From: Avoscillospira_A sp052117125
GTDB lineage: Bacteria; Bacillota; Clostridia; Oscillospirales; Oscillospiraceae
Assembly (NCBI RefSeq): GCF_052117125.1
Contig: NZ_JBQKJT010000004.1
Span: 179,029 to 243,028 of the forward strand
Length of the DNA stretch: 64,000 nucleotides
Direction of reading: 5' to 3'
The first letter of the stretch is position 1. Each line of letters starts with the position of its first letter. Below are positions 59,110 through 64,000 of the stretch, in pieces. Made by a program: the position numbers and the translations under genes. The notes under the pieces are model-generated. The model searched no databases. It worked only from the letters and a program-made list of their open reading frames with translations, and was not told the DNA's origin.

Positions 59110-62100
59110 ATGAACGAGACAGAAAAACGCTTTGAGGAATTTATAGAGGCTTATCTCATTTCCGAAAAAGGCGGATGGACAAAGGCAACGGATGCTGGTT
59201 ATTGTAGTGATGAAAGCAAAGATAAGTTTCTGGACATCGTCACCTTGACTGACTTTGTAAAAAACACCCAGCCTATGGCATGGAAACGCTTTGAGCGGAT
59301 GTGTACGATTAACCCGATTCAGCAGTTTTATAAGGCATTTGAAAATGCTGTCACGCAGGATGGCTTGATTTCCGTCCTGCGTCACGGCTTTAAGCATCGT
59401 GGCATCAATTTCCGTGTGTGTTATTTTAAGCCAGAGTCTGAGCTGAACGAGGTGTCCATCACCAACTACCAAAAGAATGTCTGCCAGTGTATCCGCCAGT
59501 GGCACTATTCTAAACGCAACACAAATACAGTCGATATGATGCTGGCTGTCAACGGCATCCCCATTGTGGCGATTGAACTGAAGAATCAGCTCACCGGGCA
59601 GTCGGTAGATGACGCCATGCGCCAGTGGCAATATGACCGTAACCCCAATGAACCAGCATTCGGATTTAATAAGCGTGTTCTCGCATACTTTGCCTGTGAT
59701 CTCTACAATGTATATATGACTACCCAGCTGAAAGGCCCGGAGACAACATTCCTTCCTTTCAATCAAGGCAGTGCCGGTGCAGGCAAGGATGGCGGTGCAG
59801 GTAATCCAAAGAGCACCGATGGCAGCTATGTAACTTCATACTTCTGGGAGAAAGTCCTCCAGAAGGATAGCTTGTTGGATATTCTGCAAAAGTTCATTAA
59901 CTACGAGAGAACAGAAAAAAAAGAGACTTTGCCGGACGGTTCCACAAAGAAAACCGTCAGCAGCAAAGTCATTTTCCCACGGTATCACCAGTTGGATGTC
60001 GTGCGTCAACTGGTCAACCATGTTAGAACTAATGGCGCTGGACATAACTACCTCATCCAACATAGTGCCGGTTCCGGCAAGTCTAATTCTATCGCTTGGA
60101 CGGCTTACCGTATGGCCAGCCTCCACAACGAAAATAACGATGCAATTTTTAACAGCGTAATCATTATTACAGACCGCCGTATTCTCGATCAACAGTTGCA
60201 GGCCACCGTTTCCAGCTTTGACCACACTTTAGGGAGTGTAGTTACGATTGACGAGAAGAAAAACTCTGGCGCTCTGCGTGACGCCATTAACGATGGAAAG
60301 CGTATCATTGTCACCACTTTACAGAAGTTCCCTGTAATTTACAATGAAGTCGAGTCCGCTGTTGGTAAGCATTATGCGGTTATTGTAGATGAAGCACACA
60401 GCAGCCAGACCGGACAGAGCGCATTAAAACTCAAGGCGGCTCTTGCTGATGTGAGCGATGCTCTTGCAGAATATGCTGAACTGGAAGAAAAGGCTATCGA
60501 AGAAGTCGAGGCAAACGATATTCTTGTGCAAGAAATGCTCAGCCAAGGTAAACACAGCAACATGAGTTTCTTTGCCTTTACTGCAACGCCCAAAGGCAAA
60601 ACCCTGGAAATTTTCGGCGAACCTCAACCGGATGGTTCTTTCCATCCCTTCCACATCTATTCGATGCGACAGGCTATCGAAGAAGGATTTATCCTGGATG
60701 TTTTAGCGAACTATACCACATACAAAATGTGTTATCAAATCGCAAAGAATGTCCAGGACAATCCGGAAGTCCCTACCTCCAAGGCTGTTAGAACGATTCG
60801 ACGCTATGAGGAATTACATCCACACAACCTTCAGCAGAAAGCAGCTATTATTGTAGAGACTTTCCGTGAGGTCACAAAAAAGAAAATCGGTGGCCGTGGA
60901 AAGATGATGGTAGTTACTGCGTCCAGGCTGGCGGCAGTCCGTTACTATCATGAAATTAAGCGTTATCTTGAAAGCAACAATTACGACGATGTAGAAATCA
61001 TGATTGCTTTTAGCGGGAGCCTGAAAGACCCGGATGACCCGACAGGTACCGAATACACCGAAAGCGGTATGAATGTGGATCGCAACGGCAATCGGGTGAA
61101 GGAAAGTCAGACAAAGGCTGTATTCCACGAAGAAGGCAATATTCTCATTGTTGCAGAAAAATATCAGACAGGCTTTGATGAGCCGCTTCTTCACACGATG
61201 ATTGTTGACAAAGAACTTCGTGATGTGAAGGCTGTTCAGACTTTGAGCCGTGTCAACCGTATCTATCCTGGCAAAGAGGACACCTATATTCTCGATTTTG
61301 TAAATCCGATTGAACGCATCCGTGAAGCTTTCCAGCAGTTCTATCAAGAAACCAGTCTGGATGAAGAAATCAACTTCGATTTGATTTACACAACCCAGAA
61401 AACGCTTCGTGGTTTTGGTATCTATACAGCTGAAGATATTGAAGAAGTTTCCAGCATTTATTTTGATCCGGATGTGCGCAAGGCAAATCTGACTCAGGGA
61501 AAGATATCCAATGCGCTAAAGCCTGTGGCTGATAAGTACAACGGACTCAATCAAGAGCAACGCTATCAGTTTCGTAGAGAAGTCCGTGCGCTCGTTAAGT
61601 GGTATAACTACATTTCTCAAATTACCCGTATGTTCGATAAGGAACTGCACAAAGAGTACGTTTTCTGCTCTTACTTGGCAAAGTTGCTTCCCTCCGATCC
61701 CGTACAGCCATTTGACCTTGATAATAGAGTCAAGCTGGAATATTATCGTCTGGAAAAGACATATGAAGGTGCAATCGAACTTGAAAGCAAGCCTGGCTCT
61801 TGGAAACCGACTCAGCCAAAACGAGCTGGCGGTCAGAAAGATCGTACCAGTCCATTGGACGAGATCATTCAGCGCATCAATGAAGAATTCTATGGTGAAT
61901 TCACAGATGCAGACCGTGTAATGGTTGATACGCTGTATCAAAAAATGCGCAAGGATTCTAAAGCAAAAAAAGCCGCAAAGACCGAGGATCGCCAAGTATA
62001 TGAGAGAAGTCTTTTCCCGGGTATTTTTGATACAACCGCACAGGAAGCTTATATGGAGAACACCGCAGCATATGAGCAACTCTTCTTGGATGCAGATAAG

Positions 62101-62163
62101 TATCAGGCTGTGATGAGAGCTTTGGCGGATCGTCTGTATAAAGAACTGCACGACGACAAATAA
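59110..62163 (+). CDS. hsdR: Type I restriction endonuclease HsdR
   Basis: This 1,017-residue motor/nuclease has an N-terminal PD-ExK domain with VNGIPIVAIELKNQL (about 148-162), a superfamily 2 helicase with Walker A SAGSGKSNSIAW (about 320) and DEAH box VIVDEAHSSQTG (about 423), and a second RecA lobe with VAEKYQTGFDEPLLHTM. The C-terminal helical part contacts the MTase. ATG 59110 with AAAGGTGG upstream is preferred to GTG 59104. Order M-S-R is complete. Confidence 0.95.
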   Translation: MNETEKRFEEFIEAYLISEKGGWTKATDAGYCSDESKDKFLDIVTLTDFVKNTQPMAWKRFERMCTINPIQQFYKAFENAVTQDGLISVLRHGFKHRGINFRVCYFKPESELNEVSITNYQKNVCQCIRQWHYSKRNTNTVDMMLAVNGIPIVAIELKNQLTGQSVDDAMRQWQYDRNPNEPAFGFNKRVLAYFACDLYNVYMTTQLKGPETTFLPFNQGSAGAGKDGGAGNPKSTDGSYVTSYFWEKVLQKDSLLDILQKFINYERTEKKETLPDGSTKKTVSSKVIFPRYHQLDVVRQLVNHVRTNGAGHNYLIQHSAGSGKSNSIAWTAYRMASLHNENNDAIFNSVIIITDRRILDQQLQATVSSFDHTLGSVVTIDEKKNSGALRDAINDGKRIIVTTLQKFPVIYNEVESAVGKHYAVIVDEAHSSQTGQSALKLKAALADVSDALAEYAELEEKAIEEVEANDILVQEMLSQGKHSNMSFFAFTATPKGKTLEIFGEPQPDGSFHPFHIYSMRQAIEEGFILDVLANYTTYKMCYQIAKNVQDNPEVPTSKAVRTIRRYEELHPHNLQQKAAIIVETFREVTKKKIGGRGKMMVVTASRLAAVRYYHEIKRYLESNNYDDVEIMIAFSGSLKDPDDPTGTEYTESGMNVDRNGNRVKESQTKAVFHEEGNILIVAEKYQTGFDEPLLHTMIVDKELRDVKAVQTLSRVNRIYPGKEDTYILDFVNPIERIREAFQQFYQETSLDEEINFDLIYTTQKTLRGFGIYTAEDIEEVSSIYFDPDVRKANLTQGKISNALKPVADKYNGLNQEQRYQFRREVRALVKWYNYISQITRMFDKELHKEYVFCSYLAKLLPSDPVQPFDLDNRVKLEYYRLEKTYEGAIELESKPGSWKPTQPKRAGGQKDRTSPLDEIIQRINEEFYGEFTDADRVMVDTLYQKMRKDSKAKKAAKTEDRQVYERSLFPGIFDTTAQEAYMENTAAYEQLFLDADKYQAVMRALADRLYKELHDDK

Positions 62164-62194
62164 GGTGGAAGATATTCAGCCTTAAATATGGGAA

Positions 62195-63388
62195 TCATAT
62201 TTCAACTATCATTATCCCATCTTTGGGCAGATTATGATTTGGAGAAGTTTGCAGATGATAGATTGCCTGTTTTGCAAATTTCTTACTTACCGTCGTATCC
62301 CACTCTGCCAACCGGATAATCTCCGCTGTTCCAGCCTCAAAATCAAACGAAATCTCACCCCATTCGCCGTCGTTGTCCACCTGATATAGGTAGGCAGCGG
62401 CGGCGATTTTCTTTTTGCGTTTGGTCTGGGACTTGCGTTTCAGTCGGATCATGTGAAGCATCCCAGCTTCTGTCAGCAGACAGGCCAAATGATCCACGGC
62501 TTTACGGTAGGCCCGTTCTGCACCACTGGCCGTGCTGCCCTCAAAGAGGACTGCCAGTTCTTCAAAGGTCAACCGGGTGCTGATGGGACTGACCCGTCCA
62601 CAGGTCATACAGATGGCGTTTCTCTTTTCCAAAAGGGTCTGTTCCCGGTAATTCAGCTTTTCAAACGCTTCTCGGACAGCTTCAGCCCGGATACCGTTCC
62701 ATAGAATCTCCGCATAGTCCCAATGGTCATCCCGGCTGACATCCTCTCCGGTTTCTTCGCTGTCCTCATCCTGAATGGTCTGATAAAATGGAACACGGCT
62801 TCGATTTTGCTTGGCCAATGCCAAAAACTTTGCTGCGGTTTCCTCGGTACAACCGTTTTTCTGGGCATATTTCTGGATTGTCGCCTGTTCAGACTGACCG
62901 GATTGATTATAGAGCCAAGCAATCCCACGCACAGCTTTGTACTCATCCACATTTTCAAAGGAACCAGCCTCCTCTTGTATCCGGCAGGTCAAAAGGGCGT
63001 TCCCGATAAAATGATGGGCATAGGTCAGAAAATCCGCCCCTTGTGCGGGATCGTATTCCCGCAGACAGTCCAGCATGGCAAGCACACAGCCCATTTTGTA
63101 GTCCAAAAAGCGTTCCGGGTCATAGCGATCCAGCCCCTCCCGCAGCAGGAAACGGCGAATACGGCCATTGAGCCGGTTCTCATAGTGATGTAGAAAAAAG
63201 GAAAACCAGCGCAGTTCTCGGCTCTGCACGGCCTTAAAGATATAATCATTTAGGTTTTCCCGAACAGGCGGTTCCGGGTCGAGCTGGAAGATGCGTTCCA
63301 CTTCCCACATGGTCAAGCCCTTGGGTTCCGTCAGAAAGCTGTATTTGACACAGTAGCCGGGCAGCTCCCATGTCCACGCTGTATCCAT
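62195..63388 (-). CDS. Sigma-70-like RNA polymerase factor of integrative-element type
   Basis: The 397-residue protein has a sigma-70 region 2-like core (YDPERFLDYKMGCVLAMLDC, DFLTYAHHFIGNALLTCRIQ) and region 4-like helices (KLNYREQTLLEKRNAICMTC, LTFEELAVLFEGSTASGAER). It is longer than typical sigma factors and its last 100 residues are unlike them. Proteins of this type sit on clostridial integrative conjugative elements. The start is uncertain; MDTAWTWELP at 63388 follows GGTGGTGAGGGAAA. It is coupled to the DUF6076 gene upstream. Confidence 0.75.
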   Translation of the reverse strand: MDTAWTWELPGYCVKYSFLTEPKGLTMWEVERIFQLDPEPPVRENLNDYIFKAVQSRELRWFSFFLHHYENRLNGRIRRFLLREGLDRYDPERFLDYKMGCVLAMLDCLREYDPAQGADFLTYAHHFIGNALLTCRIQEEAGSFENVDEYKAVRGIAWLYNQSGQSEQATIQKYAQKNGCTEETAAKFLALAKQNRSRVPFYQTIQDEDSEETGEDVSRDDHWDYAEILWNGIRAEAVREAFEKLNYREQTLLEKRNAICMTCGRVSPISTRLTFEELAVLFEGSTASGAERAYRKAVDHLACLLTEAGMLHMIRLKRKSQTKRKKKIAAAAYLYQVDNDGEWGEISFDFEAGTAEIIRLAEWDTTVSKKFAKQAIYHLQTSPNHNLPKDGIMIVEI

Positions 63389-63420
63389 TTTCCCTCACCA
63401 CCTTTCGGATGTTTCGTTGC

Positions 63421-64000
63421 TTATTTCTTTTGTACGGCTTTCAAAAGTGCATCTTGGGTCATTTCCTGCTCATAGACAGTGCTGGCATAGCGCTGATCTG
63501 AAAGCGCACGAAGCATCTTATCTTTTGCCAGCTTTTTCATAGCTGCTGCCGTTTCTTCATCCAGCCTTCCACGGCGGGTGCTTTGCAAAATGGTGTTCAT
63601 GCGGCGGGTATAAATGGCCTTAATGGGGTGATCATCTGCAAGCTCCCGCTGCTCCCGTCCTCTCAGATTGCCGATTTGTCGGCACGTCCGTCTCCGCTGG
63701 TCACCGGGGGCCAGCCCGCCGCAGTATTTGGTGTGCCGTGCGTCAATGGTGAGAAACCACCTGCCGCAGATGGGACATTTCTTGGGCGCATGGCCCACAC
63801 AAAGCCCCTCAAATAAGTCAGAACGGAACATTCCTACAAAAGAAACATAGTGCATTCGCTTGACCAGTTGCGGCTCTGTCTTTCCGGGCCGAGTGGCGGC
63901 TACATACTGCACCGAAGCATTGGTCAGAGTCATCCAGGCCGGGTTATCCACCGACAGAGTTGGCTCACCTTTGAAGAACTGCCCGAACATTGCCGCATAA
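63421..64000 (-). CDS. DUF6076 protein, partial (runs off the window)
   Basis: The final 193 codons are in the window; the frame is open at the edge (reads YAAMFGQFF...). The C-terminus carries a zinc-ribbon-like CPICGRWFLTIDARHTKYCG and the ERTCRQIG-type RRRTCRQIGNLRGREQRE helix that mark DUF6076. Its function is unknown. It lies 32 bases upstream of the sigma-like gene, on the same strand, and the pair recurs in clostridial mobile elements. Confidence 0.8.
   Translation of the reverse strand, partial: YAAMFGQFFKGEPTLSVDNPAWMTLTNASVQYVAATRPGKTEPQLVKRMHYVSFVGMFRSDLFEGLCVGHAPKKCPICGRWFLTIDARHTKYCGGLAPGDQRRRTCRQIGNLRGREQRELADDHPIKAIYTRRMNTILQSTRRGRLDEETAAAMKKLAKDKMLRALSDQRYASTVYEQEMTQDALLKAVQKK

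Noticed and set aside
1..64000. CRISPR array.
   Set aside because: No regularly spaced direct repeats with unique spacers were seen; the only dense repeats are the collagen triplets.

Overview
The window looks like chromosome of a spore-forming, GC-rich clostridium of the Oscillospiraceae type (Flavonifractor/Intestinimonas/Lawsonibacter-like). The basis is the perfect CIRCE-controlled hrcA-grpE-dnaK operon, strong AAGGAGG ribosome sites, tRNA genes with encoded CCA, a collagen-like spore-surface-type gene, and families common in that group (DUF4317, DUF6061, DUF6076, DUF1667, DUF2325). No species can be named from the sequence alone.

Layout. 1-2200: heat-shock operon on the minus strand. 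2.2-12.5 kb: plus-strand housekeeping genes (PAP2 phosphatase, M24 aminopeptidase, a two-component pair that probably controls a four-PepSY lipoprotein, YmdB-type phosphodiesterase, SbcD/SbcC-like YhaO/YhaN pair) and a minus-strand ferritin-like gene. 12.6-20.5 kb: DUF4317, an orphan FmdE-like protein, a complete branched-chain amino acid ABC operon livK-H-M-G-F with a possible attenuator in its leader, and a GNAT acetyltransferase. 20.7-21.4 kb: five tRNA genes (Lys, Gln, His, Arg, Gly) on the minus strand. 21.4-23.6 kb: a membrane-anchored beta-lactamase-fold protein and a HAD phosphatase.

23.57-29.42 kb is the most striking region. A collagen-like gene on the minus strand is split by a 5.0-kb element carrying a chemotaxis receptor, a small protein and a large serine recombinase. 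A 3-bp GTC repeat bounds the element. Removing one copy rejoins the two halves in frame and in exact Gly-X-Thr register, giving a predicted 276-residue protein, and the joined element ends form a dyad typical of a serine-recombinase attP. This has the layout of a developmentally excised intervening element such as skin in sigK.

29.5-44.8 kb: DUF2325 gene with palindromes, a GlpA/GlpB/DUF1667 redox operon, a GGDEF/EAL protein, mgtE with a hairpin-rich leader, AlaX-type editing protein, NudC, an SSB-like protein, and a LytTR/GHKL two-component pair. 45-50.3 kb: a duplicated regulatory module of two paralogous HTH genes, each divergent from genes for a protein kinase and/or zinc-ribbon membrane proteins, two of them with beta-helix-like ectodomains; both intergenic regions share one operator-like layout. 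50.3-54.4 kb: small genes and decayed mobile DNA (truncated IS256 transposase fused to a truncated YczE-like gene).

54.6-62.2 kb: a visibly AT-richer type I restriction-modification island. Its first gene encodes an ISL3-transposase-like protein that overlaps hsdM and seems to lack a catalytic Asp. 62.2-64 kb: a sigma-70-like protein and a DUF6076 protein typical of integrative elements; the latter runs off the window.
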